Source: Corydoras sp. C115
Lineage: Eukaryota > Chordata > Actinopteri > Siluriformes > Callichthyidae
Length of the DNA stretch: 64,000 nt
Assembly: GCA_019802505.1 (NCBI GenBank)
Contig: JAFMOC010000109.1
Span: forward strand, 425,001-489,000
Reading direction: 5' to 3'
This document shows, in pieces, positions 1 through 11,261 of the stretch. The stretch's first letter is position 1, and each line of letters starts with the position of its first letter. Position numbers and translations under genes: made by a program. The notes below the pieces were generated by a model, which worked only from the letters and a program-made list of their open reading frames with translations, did no database searches and was not told the origin of the DNA.

Positions 1-2318
1 CCTCCATCTGCCAGCGATCAGAACCCAAGTAAGACCTCGGTCAAGCCTTCCTTTGGTAAAAGCAAGTCGCATCAGGAAAGTGACGGTGACTCCCACAACA
101 CTCAACTTATTGAGAGTAGCTCAGTTAAGGCCGTAAGTTTGCCGCCGCCCGACGTGGAACGAGGATCTCAATCGAGTCAATTGGAAACTCTAGAGGCCAA
201 CGCATCCTCCGCAAATGAAGGCTTCACCCGGTACAGGTCCCATCTCAGGCCATCAAGTTCCACTAATCATAGTGTGGAAGTTCAGTCCTCTGTGGAACTG
301 GAATCCAGTGGTTCGAAAGATCCAGGGGGTGAGCTGGACGCTGTCTCTGGAAGCTCCCTGGAAAGCGAGAGCTGTAGGAACGCCAACCACGTTTACGTAT
401 CTTTGCAGGATTCCCATTCACAGGGTCCTTCACCCTCTTACGATCAACACAGAAGCCTTTCGCTGGAAGCCAGATGCCTGGAACCGGTTCAGGCGTCAAC
501 TGGAGTGGAGACTCCGCAGGTTTACAGCCCACGGGAATCCCTCTGCTCCAAGGTCATCATTAAACCCACCATAATGGAGTACAACCGGAAGGAGATCATG
601 GCTGGAGGAGGCTTCCAGCCACAAGACACTACTGAAAAACCCCGACTGTCCACGAAACCCAACAAAATGACCAGCAGCATCACGTTCTATCCCACTGACC
701 CCAGTACTTCTCAAGTTGGTAGTGACCTACCGTCCAGGGAGAGACACACCTCCACTAGCAATATTGTGATCGGGGCGAGCAGCGACCTCCGAGGCAGCAT
801 TACTGTACCTTATGAAATCTCGTTTCCCAAAAGTGAACTCGCACTGTGGGGGGACGAAGGCGAATACGATCGTTTAAGTCCTTCCAGTGGCCAGGAGACC
901 TCCTCCATCCAAAAGACTGTCGTGTCCCAGAGTAACTTCAAGCTTCCCTCGCAAGAGCTCAATGACCACGAGCTCAGCAATAGCACTAATAACCCAGCGG
1001 GGACTAATTATAGGGCGAAAAGCAATAACGACCATTCGCCCCAGGAGAACAGAGCCCCAGAAACGAGGAACGTGACGGTCAGAAGGGCGTGGAGGAATCA
1101 AGGGGCAGCCTTAAGTGAGCCGGAGCCCAGACAGGGAAGTCTGGATGACGATTCGGAGTCCGCCACAATCCTGAGAGCATACAAAGCTACCACGGTCATG
1201 GACGTGGAGGAGCCGCGAACGCCTCTACCCACTCGGAGAACTGGCAAGCCGACGCCAGCGGAGATGTACATGAGTAGGATCAGCGGCGGCAGGGAGGCTC
1301 ACGAGTCGCTACATCAGAGCAGAAGTGTGGCATCGTCGTTAAAGTTTCATAGAAGCATCCCGCATGAGCCCGTCTCTGCACAGAAGATGGACGTGAAGGG
1401 CCAAAAAGAACGTGTGAGTTGGACGTTTATGTTCTCTTTATTTCATTTTTCATGATAAAGTTCAGGGCGGCACGGCGGCTTAGTGGTTAGCATGTTCTCC
1501 TCTCAGCGCTAGGGATTCCCGGTTCGAATCCCCATCTGGGTGGAGTTTCCATGTTCTCCCCGTGTCCACATGGGTTTCCTCCGGGTTCTCCGGTTTCCTC
1601 CCACAGTCCAAAAACATGGATCAAGTCAATTGAGTTCTCCAAATTGTCCCATATAGAGTGTGTCTGTGTGAGTGAGTGTGTGCCCAGCGATAGATTGGCG
1701 CTCTGTCCTGGGTGTATCTGCCCAGCCCCCGAAACGTTCTCCCCTGGATGGGCATGGGGAACCCCCCCGCCACCCTAATAGAGGATAAAGCGGAAGAAAA
1801 TGGATGGATGGTTTGGGGCGACACGGTGGCTTAGTGGTTAGCATGTTCTCCTCTCAGCACTAGGGATTCCCGGTTTGAATCGCAATCTCGGTGGAGTTTC
1901 CATGTTCTCCCCGTGTCCACGTGGGTTTCCTCCGGGTTCTCCGGTTTCCTCCCACAGTCCAAAAACATGGATCAAGGTCAACTGAATTCTCCAAGTTGCC
2001 CCATATATAGTGTGTCTGTGTGAGTGAGTGTGTGCCCAGTGATAGGTTTGTGCCCTGTCCTGGGTGAAACCCCCCGCAACCCTAGTAGAGGATAAAGCTG
2101 AAGATAATGGATGGATGGTTTCTTTGTTGCTGATCTGCTGTGCTGACGGGGTTTGTGTGCAGATTGCTAATGAAGGTAACCAGTCAGTGACGTCGTGGAG
2201 GAGGCAGGCTTCAGGTGAGCTCAAGTCGTCCCCGCACACCAATAGAAGAAGCCCGTGGTCCGACAAGAGCGTTCCTGCAGAGAGGAGTCGCTGGAACAGC
2301 CGTCACTCTGACAACTGA
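1..2318 (+). CDS. luzp1: LUZP1 (leucine zipper protein 1), C-terminal part, 5' partial
   Basis: The reading frame is open from base 1 to a donor at 1413/1414 (cgt|gtgagt) and resumes after an acceptor at 2162/2163 (gtgcag|att) in phase 0, ending at TGA 2316-2318. The visible protein is 471 + 51 residues, serine-rich and low in predicted structure, as in the tail of LUZP1. Blocks recalled from vertebrate LUZP1 are present: MTSSITFYPTD, RERHTSTSNI and NVTVRRAWRN. LUZP1 is an actin-associated protein of centrosomes and the cilium base; its N-terminal coiled coil lies left of the window. Human LUZP1 adjoins KDM1A, as here. The intron 1414-2162 holds two SINE copies. FILIP1-type relatives are the main alternative, but the synteny favours LUZP1. 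Confidence 0.85.
1465..2120 (+). mobile_element. V-SINE-like tRNA-derived SINE, two tandem copies
   Basis: This is the reference description for the family. The head carries RNA polymerase III promoter boxes: box A (GGCTTAGTGGTTAGC, from about 1477) and a perfect box B (GGTTCGAATCC, 1521-1531). A conserved central body follows (gtttcctccgggttctccgg, cccacagtccaaaaacatg), then a LINE-2-like 3' end (gaccctaatagaggataaag) and a short ATGG/ATGA tail. Full copies are about 330-345 bp. The body resembles V-SINE/Mermaid elements of fish as I recall them. Copies lie at 1465-1815 and 1814-2120, both inside a luzp1 intron. Confidence 0.85.
2163..2318 (+). CDS. luzp1: luzp1 last coding exon
   Basis: Starts after a clear acceptor (tttgtgtgcag). 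It encodes 51 residues beginning IANEGNQSVTSWRR and ending RWNSRHSDN, then TGA. The phase matches the upstream donor at 1414. Basic, serine-rich composition continues that of the large exon. Confidence 0.75.
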   Translation: MANEGNQSVTSWRRQASGELKSSPHTNRRSPWSDKSVPAERSRWNSRHSDN

Positions 2319-2333
2319 CCCTCATCCAGCCAG

Positions 2334-3212
2334 GTACGTCATATCACTGCTGCTCAGACAGTCGCTGTGCCCGTGTTGCTCATGTAGTATAAAATAGACT
2401 AGTGATCGACCGATATGGGTTTTTTTTAATGGCCAATGCCGATATTTAGACGACAGAAGCCGATATATAAAGCCGATATAGATAAAGTTTTTATTGCAAC
2501 TAATAAAGTACAATAATAATAATAATAAACAAGAGGTTACAGTTCCAAATAAAACTATTGGCATTTTCTCTCTAAATAACATTCATTCATTCATTATCTC
2601 CCGCTTTATCCTCTATTAGGGTCGTGTTGGGGTTCCCCGTGCCCATCCAGGCTCACTCACACAGACACACTCTATATGGGGCAATTTTTTGAGAATTCAA
2701 TTGACTTGATCCATGTTTTTGGACTGTGGGAGGAAACCGGAGAACCCGGAGGAACCCCACCCAGATTGGGATTCGAACCGGGAATCCCTAATGCTGAGAG
2801 GAGCACATGCCCCCACCCCGTTCTCCCCATGCCCATCCAGGGGAGAACGTCTCGGGCGCTGGGCAGATACACCCAGGACAGGGCGCCAATCCATCGCTGG
2901 GCACACACTCACTCACACAGACACACTCTATATGGGGCAATTTTTTGAGAATTCAATTGACTTGATCCATGTTTTTGGACTGTGGGAGGAAACCGGAGAA
3001 CCCGGAGGAAACCCACGCAGACATGGGGAGAACATGGAAACTCCACCCAGATGGGGATTCGACCCGGGAACCCCTAGTGCTGAGAGGAGAACATGCTAAG
3101 CCACCGTGCCGCCCCCTGAGGAGATGTTCCTCATAAAATGGCCTGTGAGGGTCTATGTGATATGAAACGTGTTGCATACACTAATGTTATCGTTCTGCTT
3201 TTCTGTCTGCAG
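2334..3212 (+). other. luzp1: probable intron in the luzp1 3' UTR
   Basis: A strong donor (cag|gtacgt) lies at 2333/2334, 15 nt after the stop codon, and a strong acceptor (ttctgtctgcag) at 3211-3212. The interval is mostly inverted SINE copies plus a repeat fragment near 2400-2480. The junction lies within 50 nt of the stop, so it should not trigger nonsense-mediated decay. RNA evidence is not available here. Confidence 0.5.
2583..3113 (-). mobile_element. SINE, two inverted partial copies
   Basis: The first copy (2583-2810) has an internal deletion joining the 3' end to the body. The second (2815-3113) lacks its 3' tail and ends with the inverted head. They share an almost identical stretch from the Hinf-like ttgagaattcaattgactt motif onward, suggesting local duplication. 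Confidence 0.8.
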
Positions 3213-3869
3213 GTAAAAAGTGAGCGGCTGTGCTTCGTCCACGTTCTCTGCATCGTCACCGTATCCTCACCGTTAAGACACCCGACATAATGTGGCTGCG
3301 CTTTCAGCTTAACCGCATTGCAACCCCCCCCACCCCCCAACCACCCCTCCCACCCCACCCCCCGCGGTGCCTCCTGTATTTTGGGCTGGCTTTAATAATG
3401 ATCACGTGCAGGCACTAGTGTGAGAGTCATCCCAAATATACGGGCATCACGGTCACACGTTCCCATCGTACCCACGTTCCCCAAGGCAGTGAAACGGACA
3501 CGTGCTCCGTCCTGAGAGGACGCTCCCCAAATACCCAAACGCTCATAGCTCGCTGTTGTAGGAACGTTGTGGAACCATTGGACTCCTGCTCGGAGCGTTA
3601 GTGTATTGAAACCTGCAGACCGGACCAAAAGGGGCATCTGGGATGTACGACGTGCCGCTCGCAGGCCGTACAGATGGATGAACTGGCCAAGACGCTGACT
3701 GCGGTTTCAGTGCGACTCGTTACTAGGGTTAACTAGCTTAACTAGTATACTCACTAAGGGTTTTCCTCCAGCTGTCTGAATAACGGCGTAACGAAACACT
3801 CGCACCCAACTACTGTTGATGAACGCTGTGGTGGTGTAATTAATAAGCCCTATATATATATAATATATA

Positions 3870-4108
3870 TATATTTCACTCACTGGCCACTTTGTAGTTC
3901 TACAATTCCATTCTGTAGTCCATCTGTTCCTCTGATGATCAGGACCCCCCACAGAGCAGGTGTTAGGAGGCATTAGGGTGGTGGATGAGGGTACGAGTGG
4001 ATCAGACCCCTGTATGTTCTGATCGGTGTGCCGTTCTCTGTCCAGCAGCACGTCTCGGTCTGATCCACTCGCTAACACCCCACCACCACGTCGGCAGCAC
4101 TGTGAATC
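3870..4108. mobile_element. left arm of a palindromic MITE-like element
   Basis: Matches the arm of the palindromic family seen elsewhere (tttgtagttctacaattcc, gtagtccatctgtt, gatcaggacccc, acagagcaggt). The inverse of this arm appears at 5208-5290, to the right of the minisatellite. Confidence 0.6.
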
Positions 4109-5205
4109 ATGCCTCCTACCACCCTCCCCACCCACCTCCTACCACCCTACCCACCCACCTCCATACCACCCCACCCGCCCACCTCCATAACACCCTACCC
4201 ACCCACCTCCATACCACCCCACCCACCCACCTCCATAACACCCTACCCACCCACCCACCTCCATAACACCCTACCCACCCACCTCCATACCACCCCACCC
4301 ACCCACCTCCATAACACCCTACCCACCCACCTCCATACCACCCTACCCACCCACCTCCATACCACCCCACCCACCCACCATAACACCCTACCCACCCACC
4401 TCCATACCACCCTACCCACCCACCTCCATACCACCCTACCCACCCACCTTCATACCACCCTTCCCACCCACCTCCATACCACCCTACCCACCCACCTCCT
4501 ACCACCCTCCTCCATACCACCCTACCTACCCACCTCCATAACACCCACCCACCCACCTCCATAACACCCTACCCACCCACCTCCCACACCCTACCCACCC
4601 ACCTCCATAACACCCTCCCCACCCACCCACCTCCATACCACCCCACCCACCCCCACCTCCATAACACCCTACCCACCCACCTCCATAACACCCTACCCAC
4701 CCACCTCCTACCACCCTCCTCCATACCACCCTACCTACCCACCTCCATAACACCCTACCCACCCACCTCCTACCACCCTCCTCCATACCACCCTACCCAC
4801 CCACCTCCATAACACCCTACCCACCCACCTCCATAACACCCTACCCACCCACCTCCATAACACCCTACCCACCCACCACCCTCCTCCATACCACCCTACC
4901 TACCCACCTCCATAACACCCTACCACCCACCTCCATAACACCCACCCACCCACCTCCATACACCCTACCCACCCACCTCCATACCACCCTACCCACCCAC
5001 CTCCATACCACCCTACCCACCCACCTCCATACCACCCACCCACCCACCTCCATACCACCCTACCCACCCACCTCCATACCACCCTACCCACCCACCTCCT
5101 ACCACCCTACCCACCCACCTCCATACCACCCTACCCACCCACCTCCATACCACCCTACCCACCCACCTCCTACCACCCTCCCCACCCACCTCCATACCAC
5201 CCTAA
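4109..5205. repeat. C-rich 24-bp minisatellite
   Basis: About 45 imperfect head-to-tail units of roughly 24 bp (consensus built from ccaccctaccc, acccacctccata). Units vary by loss of single ccca blocks or by short cctaccaccctcct variants. The plus strand is almost free of G. The minus strand repeats GGGTGGGTAGGGTGG, four G-runs per unit. Long tryptophan/glycine- and threonine/proline-rich reading frames here are repeat artefacts. Confidence 0.95.
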
Positions 5206-5300
5206 CGCCTCCTCTGTGGGGGTCCTGATCACCGGCGAACATACCAAAGTATGTAGAACTACGAAGTCCACCTGTCCTTCCATGTCCACTCTTCACACCT
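5206..5300. mobile_element. right arm of the palindromic MITE-like element
   Basis: Inverse complement of the left arm at 3870-3985: gggggtcctgatc, agaactacgaagtcca. It closes the element around the minisatellite. Confidence 0.55.
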
Positions 5301-5306
5301 AATAAA

Positions 5307-6205
5307 ACGGCGGCTGAGCGAGCGAGCGTGTGCGCTTATATCCACAAATATACTTTCTTATTCAAAGAAACGACTATGCAGCAACGGAAAATCCGAAAAT
5401 TAAGTTTTTACGAATATTTATTACCCAAGTCGCCGCTTATTTCGTTCCCTGTTTATTATGTCCACTCGCATCTTCTCACGGTCCTCCCTCCCGCCCTCCC
5501 TCCCTCCCTCCCGGAGGACTTTTGCGACCTCAGCTCGTGTTTTTAACGGTATTTAAATTAGAAGGTGCATATATTTTCTTGGGGAATATGCTTGCTTTTA
5601 TTTTCGTAGTATTCTCAAAGCATTAAAACCTTTGAAACGATGATCTGCTCGTGGTGGCGGAGCCTCTTTCCTTCCTGCCGCCGTTCGCGTTCCCGTTTCA
5701 TTTAATCGACCAAATCTGATGTCAGATGTTCCGGAAAAAAACGTATAACATTTCAATAATGAATATTTTTATATTTAAGAGCCATTAAGTGCACTAGATT
5801 ACACGTCCAACCTTTGTGTTTGTAATAAACGTCTAGCTAAACATGAAGAGCAGTATTTCTACTTTATTTTTGTTTTAAATAGAAGCAGGCTCACGTTGTA
5901 TTTAAAAACACAGGGTAGTGTGCGCAGGGTGACGCCACCTACTGGCCAGAATGATGTACACACCCACTTTAATTTGTTTCCTGAATGGCTCTCGATGTGA
6001 TTTATCTTTATTAATACGTCCTCGGTCTCACGTCTTCTGCCTTATTTTGCGTAACTAAGCAACCAACTGCGGAACGGGCATCTGTAATACACTTAAACGT
6101 GGACTGCATGTCCGGTTTATATAATTGGTGGCTTTAATGTGAGCTGAGCTGGTTGGTTAAGTCCAAAACTCCAAACCACCTTCTTTAAACCACCCATCTT
6201 TAAAT
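5307..6205. other. intergenic stretch without recognised genes
   Basis: Mostly AT-rich unique sequence with a short CCCTCC run (5487-5510). Open frames of 72 and 98 codons show no recognisable family. AATAAA occurs near 5825. Confidence 0.4.
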
Positions 6206-6212
6206 TAGCCGA

Positions 6213-7310
6213 CTGGTGGCTTAGTGATTAGCATGTTCTCCTCTCAGCACTAGGGATTCCCGGTTCGAATCCCCATCTGGGTGGAGTTTCCATGTTCTCC
6301 CCGTGTCCGTGTGGGTTTCCGCCGGGTTCTCCGGTTTCCTCCCACACTCCAAAAACATGGATCAAGTCAATTGAGTTCTCAAAATTGCCCCATATAGAGT
6401 GTGTCTGTGTGAGTGAGTGCGTGTCCAGTGATAGATCGGCACCCTGTCCTGGGTGTATCTGCCCAGCGCCTGAGACGTTCTCATCTGGATGGGCATGGGG
6501 AACGACCCTAATAGAGGATAAAGCGGAAGATAATGGATGGATGGATGGATATTACACATACTTGTAGTTTCCGTGTTCTCCCTATGTCCGTGTGGGTTTC
6601 CTCCGGGTTCTCCGGTTTCCTCCCACAGTACAAACACATGGATCAAGTCAATTGAATTCTCCAAATTGCCCCATATAGAGTGTGTCTGTGTGAGTGAGTG
6701 TGTGCCCAGCGATAGATTGGCACCCTGTCCTGGGTCTATCTGCCCAGCGCCCGAGACGTTCTCCCCTGGATGGGCATGGGGAACCTGCTACAGAAAAGTT
6801 TCCGGTTTCCTCCCACAGTCCAAAAACATGGATCGAGGTCAATTGAGTTCTCCAAATTGCCCCATATAGAGTGTGTCTGTGTGAGAGAGTGTGTGCCCAG
6901 CGATGGATTGGCGTCCTGTCCTGGTTGTATCTGCCCAGCGCCCGAAACGTTCTCCCCTGGATGGACGTCCCCCCCCCCCCCCCCCCCCCGCGACCCTAAT
7001 AGAGGATAAAGCGGAAGATGATGGATGGATATTACACATACTTGTAGTTTCCGTGTTCTCCCCATGTCCGTGTGGGTTTCCTCCGGGTTCTCCAGTTTCT
7101 TCCCACAGTCCAAAAACATGGATCAAGTCAATTGAATTCTCCAAATTGCCCCATATAGAGTGTGTTTGTGAGTGAGTGTGTGTCCAGTGATAGATTGGCA
7201 TCCTGTCCTGGGTGTATCTGCCCAGCGCCTGAGACGTTCTTCCCTGGACGGACGTTCTTCCCCCCCCCCCCCCCCGCGACCCTAATAGAGGAACCCCCCT
7301 GCTACAGAAA
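6213..7310 (+). mobile_element. tandem cluster of four SINE copies
   Basis: Heads or bodies start at about 6213, 6560, 6790 and 7040. Two junctions carry the same non-SINE string (attacacatacttgtagttt at about 6550 and 7030), showing tandem duplication of about 480 bp. A 21-base C run lies at 6969-6989 and a shorter one near 7260, both just upstream of the GCGACCCTAATAG motif. Confidence 0.85.
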
Positions 7311-7659
7311 AGTTGCATTAGATTCCAAAACGTTATGTTCTTTCCATGAGGATGTTATTAAAACCAACCGACCGACGTCCTGTCCATTCGATTGTCCTCC
7401 AGCGTTATCGCCCATCACAAAAAAAAGTCAACACTTTATATACATATAAATACATATATATATTTTTCCATTTTGATAATCCGTGAAATTGCTGCTGTAT
7501 GTGTTTTTCAAATCTCTTGTAGCGAGGCACCTTAGAAATGGCTTGAGTATTTATTTTGAATATTGCAAATGTATTAATTGGTGTCGAAAGCATCTTGTTA
7601 AGTGTTTTGGCTGAGAAAGTAAATGCGACAAGGTTCTTCGAGCATCTCTCCACAGCTCA

Positions 7660-7768
7660 ACGGCCCTGTCCTGGGTGTATCTGCCCAGCGCCCGAAACGT
7701 TCTCCCCTGGATGGGCATGGGGAACCCCCTCCACGACCCTAATAGAGGATAAAGCGGAAGATAATGAA
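7660..7768 (+). mobile_element. SINE 3' fragment
   Basis: Only the last third of the element is present (ccctgtcctgggtgtatctg to the ATAATGAATA tail). Confidence 0.8.
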
Positions 7769-7857
7769 TAAAAAGCAATCACTTGTATCACAGTCCAGAC
7801 CCCGAGAAGATAGAGCTGCTTTCCCCCCCAAAAAAACCCATTTATTTAAAGATGGCT

Positions 7858-8605
7858 TGGCGGCATGGTGGCTTAGTGATTAGCATGTTCTCCTCCCAGC
7901 GCTAGGGATTCCCGGTTCGTATCCCCATCTGGGTGGAGTTTCCATGTCCTCCCCGTGTCCGCGTGGGTTTCCTCCGGGTTCTCCGGATTCCTCCCACAGC
8001 CCAAAAACATGTATCAAGTCAATTGAGTTCTCCAAATTGCCCCATATAGAGTGTGAGTGTGTGTCCAGTGATGGATTGGTGCCCTGTCCTGGGTGTCTGC
8101 CCAGCGCCCAAAACGTTCTCCCCTGGATGGGCATGGGGAACCCCACCGCGACCCTAATAGAGGATGAAGCGGGAGATAATGGATGGATGGGTGTTCTTGC
8201 TACCTATATTTAAAAAGTGTTTGTATTCCCAATGAAGCTTTTCGTTACATTTACGTAGAAATAAAGAAAACAAGGCGGCACGGTGGCTTAGTGGTTAGCA
8301 TGTTCTCCTCTCAGCGCTAGGGATTCCTGGTTCGAATCCCCATCTGGGTGGACTTTCCATGTTCTCCCCGTGTCTGCGTGGGTTTCCTCCGGGTTCTCCG
8401 GTTTCCTCCCACAGTCCAAAAACATGGATGAAGTCAATTGAATTCTCCAAATTGCCCCATATAGAGTGTGTATGTGTGAGTGTGTGCCCAGCGATAGATT
8501 GGCGCCCTGTCCTGGGTGTATCTGCCCAGCGCCCGAGACGTTCTCCCCTGGATGGGCATGGGGAACCCATCGCGACCCTAATAGAGGTGAAGCGGAAGAT
8601 AATCA
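7858..8605 (+). mobile_element. two SINE copies with an 85-bp linker
   Basis: Copies at 7858-8190 and 8273-8605. The linker (ttcttgctacctatattta to acgtagaaataaagaaaa) recurs between two SINE copies at 9495-9577. Confidence 0.85.
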
Positions 8606-9148
8606 GCTTCAACTAAGATTGGGTCGACCCTTGAGGAGCATCCTGAACCTGGGTATCACAGCAGGCTCATCTGTTTCTATTGCCTTGAAAATCTCCCTAA
8701 AAGGTTTTGAATCCTGTGATGCTTTATTTTGATTTATTAATAGTTCTGATGTTAATATAGTTGCATTGGTTTAAGGCTCACAACTCCTGTACCTCAGCTT
8801 CACCCGCAGTGCGTCGCTTCAATCATTCCAGCCGCCGCTTCACCTTAGAAACGTCGCCAAAGCTCTGTCTGCGCCGGTCACCTTTACATTCCTTAGAGAA
8901 GCCACGCCCACACGATCGTATATCTGCCAGATCTTTAGTTCATGAGCATCGGTCCTCATGCAGCGAGCGAAGCCTCGACGTCGTTAGCCTCCAGCTTTTC
9001 GTGCATGTTTACTTGCGTCTTGCATGGTGTCCATTATGTTTCTGATTTGACATCAGATTGTGTATTACTAAATAATAAAGCCATATCGTTACAAACACAT
9101 CTCTACTTTAAATATGTGTGTGGTTTTTTTTAATTAGTTTAAATAATT
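8606..9148. other. intergenic stretch, nothing recognised
   Basis: Low-repeat sequence. A 94-codon plus-strand frame (8761-9045) has no recognisable domain. No splice-bounded exon of a known gene was identified. Confidence 0.4.
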
Positions 9149-9910
9149 GGGGCGGCACGGTGGCTTAGTGGTTAGCATGTTCTCCTCTCAGCACTAGGGA
9201 TTCCCGGTTCGAATCCCCATCTGGGTGGAGTTTCCATGTTCTCCCCGTGTCCACGTGGGTTTCCTCCGGGTTCTCCGGTTTCCTCCCACAGTCCAAAAAC
9301 ATGGATCAAGTCAATTGAGTTCTCCAAATTGCCCCATATAGAGTGTCTGTGTGAGTGAGTGTGTGCCCAGTGATAGATTGGCGCCCTGTCCTGGGTGTAT
9401 CTGCCCAGCGCCCGAAACGTTCTCCCCTTGATGGGCATGGGGAACCCCCCCCCCGCGACCCTAATAGAGGATAAAGTGGAAGATAATGGATGATGGGTGT
9501 TCTTGCTACCTATATTTAGAAAGTGTTTGTATTCCCAATGAAGTTTTTCATTACATTTACGTAGAAATAAAGAAAATTGCGGCACGGTGGCTTAGTATTT
9601 AGCATGTTCTCCTCTCAGCGCTAGGGATTCCCGGTTCGAATCCCCATCTGGGTGGAGTTTCCATGTTCTCCCCGTGTCCGCGTGGGTTTCCTCCGGGTTC
9701 TCCGGTTTCCTCCCACAGTCCAAAAACATGGATCAAGTCAATTGAGGTCTCCAAATTGCCCCATATAGAGTGTGTGTGTGCTCAGCAATGGATTGGCACC
9801 CTGTCCTGGGTGTACCTGCCCAGCACCTGAAACGTTCTCCCCTGGATGGGCATGGGGAACCCCCCCCCCGCGACCCTAATAGAGGATAAAGCAGGAGATA
9901 ATGAATGAAT
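9149..9910 (+). mobile_element. two SINE copies with an 85-bp linker, second occurrence
   Basis: Copies at 9149-9495 and 9578-9910 with the same linker as 8191-8272, differing by a few substitutions. The block is a diverged direct duplicate of 7858-8605. Confidence 0.85.
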
Positions 9911-10102
9911 AACTGGCTTGTATTTTTAAAAGTGGTGGGAAATTGAATAACCTGAATCTTTTAAATAAGAACTAAAGTGTGTGTGTGAGTTCCCTTTACA
10001 AATCCACTGTTGCTTCCATTACCACAACATTTAATATACTTACTCTTTAGGACCCTGTGGAGGTTTACACCTCGGTGGTTCGAGCAGCAACACCAATTAA
10101 CT

Positions 10103-10437
10103 ATCCATTATCTTCCGCTTTATCCTCTATTAGGGTCGCGGGGGGGGTTCTCCATGCCCATCCAGCGGAGAACGTCTCGGGCGCTGGGCAGACACACCCA
10201 GGACAGGGGACCAATCTATCGCTGGGCACACACTCACTCACACAAACACACTCTATATGGGGCAATTTAGAGAACTCAATTGACTTGATCCATGTTTTTG
10301 GACTGTGGGAGGAAACTGGAGAACCCGGAGGAAACCCACGCGGACACGGGGAGAACATGGAAACTCCATCCAGATAGGGATTCGAACCGGGAATCCCTAG
10401 CGCTGAGAGGAGAACATGCTAACCACTAAGCCACCCA
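10103..10437 (-). mobile_element. SINE, full-length inverted copy
   Basis: Runs from the inverted 3' end (tatcttccgctttatcctct) to the inverted box B and box A. Confidence 0.85.
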
Positions 10438-10487
10438 CCAACTAACTAAGACAACAAAACAAAAAAAAATAATAGATGCACTTTACA

Positions 10488-10790
10488 CTAGGGATTCCCG
10501 GTTCGAATCCCCATCTGAGTGGAGTTTCCATGTTCTCCCCGTGTCCACGTGGGTTTCCTCCGGGTTCTCCGGTTTCCTCCCACAGTCCAAAACATGGATC
10601 AAGTCAATTGAGTTCTCCATATTGCCCCATATAGAGTGTGTTTGTGTGAGTGAGTGTGTGCCCTGTGATAGATTGGCGCCCTGTCCTGGGTCTATCTACC
10701 CAGCGCCCGAAACGTTCTCCCCTGGATGGGCATGGGGAACCCCCCGCGACCCTAATAGAGGATAAAGCGGGAGATAATGGATGGATGGAT
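10488..10790 (+). mobile_element. SINE lacking box A
   Basis: Begins at actagggattcccggttcg, so box B is kept and box A is lost. Ends in a GGATGGATGGAT tail. Confidence 0.85.
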
Positions 10791-10992
10791 AGCTGTGCTT
10801 TAATGTTTGTGTGCAGATGCTTAAAGAAAAACGAGACGTGACACATTCTTCTTCGTTTATTAGAAAATTCACAAAACACAAAATAATTCACCAAAATAAA
10901 AATAAAAACATAATGAAGTGAACTGAACCTGAGGAGAATGAAATAAAGTTTCTATTCTATAGAATAAAAGGATCTGAAACAGCGGCTGCTAT

Positions 10993-11118
10993 TCAACCTA
11001 AACCGCTGAGCTCCTCCAGAACCCTCGAGACACCGTCTCCGTCCACATCCTCATCCTCATCTTCATCATCATCATCATCATCAACCCCGCAAAGAAAGAA
11101 AGAGAACACTAAACTCAT
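10993..11118 (-). CDS. small acidic ORF, 41 aa, function unknown
   Basis: ATG at 11118-11116 and TGA at 10995-10993 on the minus strand. The protein starts with a hydrophobic run (MSLVFSFFLCG), continues with about 18 mostly Asp/Glu residues and ends SRVLEELSGLG. The acidic run is encoded by a GAT/GAG microsatellite. A minus-strand AATAAA lies at 10861-10856, about 130 nt past the stop, so this could be the last exon of an unrecognised transcript; an AG acceptor candidate (gatgcag) lies just upstream of the ATG. It may equally be chance. I recognise no family. Confidence 0.2.
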   Translation of the reverse strand: MSLVFSFFLCGVDDDDDDEDEDEDVDGDGVSRVLEELSGLG

Positions 11119-11261
11119 TGTGTATTTCTGCATCAGACATGTTCAGAATGTAATGAACACTCAGGTCACTGAGGTCACGGAGGTCGGGTTCCTCTGGAAT
11201 CAGCATCACGTTGCTTCTGTCCCTCACTCTACATTGTTGTCCTGCACATCACTCTGTCCCT

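Larger units (their letters stand above)
3213..5306 (+). other. probable luzp1 3' UTR / trailing region
   Basis: No coding potential seen. The stretch contains a short C-rich run (3326-3364), about 450 bases of unclassified sequence, a palindromic element and a large minisatellite. AATAAA occurs at 5301-5306 and again near 5825. Which signal ends the transcript cannot be told from sequence. Confidence 0.35.

Noticed and set aside
1465..1540. Possible tRNA gene (boxes A and B)
   Set aside because: The head belongs to a repeated SINE with a long conserved body. No complete cloverleaf was found and copies are degenerate.
4116..5296. Long Trp/Gly/Val-rich and Thr/Pro/His-rich open frames
   Set aside because: They are readings of the 24-bp minisatellite, open in several frames at once.
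6839..7318. Open frame of 159 codons on the minus strand
   Set aside because: It consists entirely of SINE copies; the same peptide text recurs at every SINE in the window.
8761..9045. 94-codon ORF in the intergenic region
   Set aside because: No domain, no convincing splice sites or poly(A) context, and length within chance expectation.
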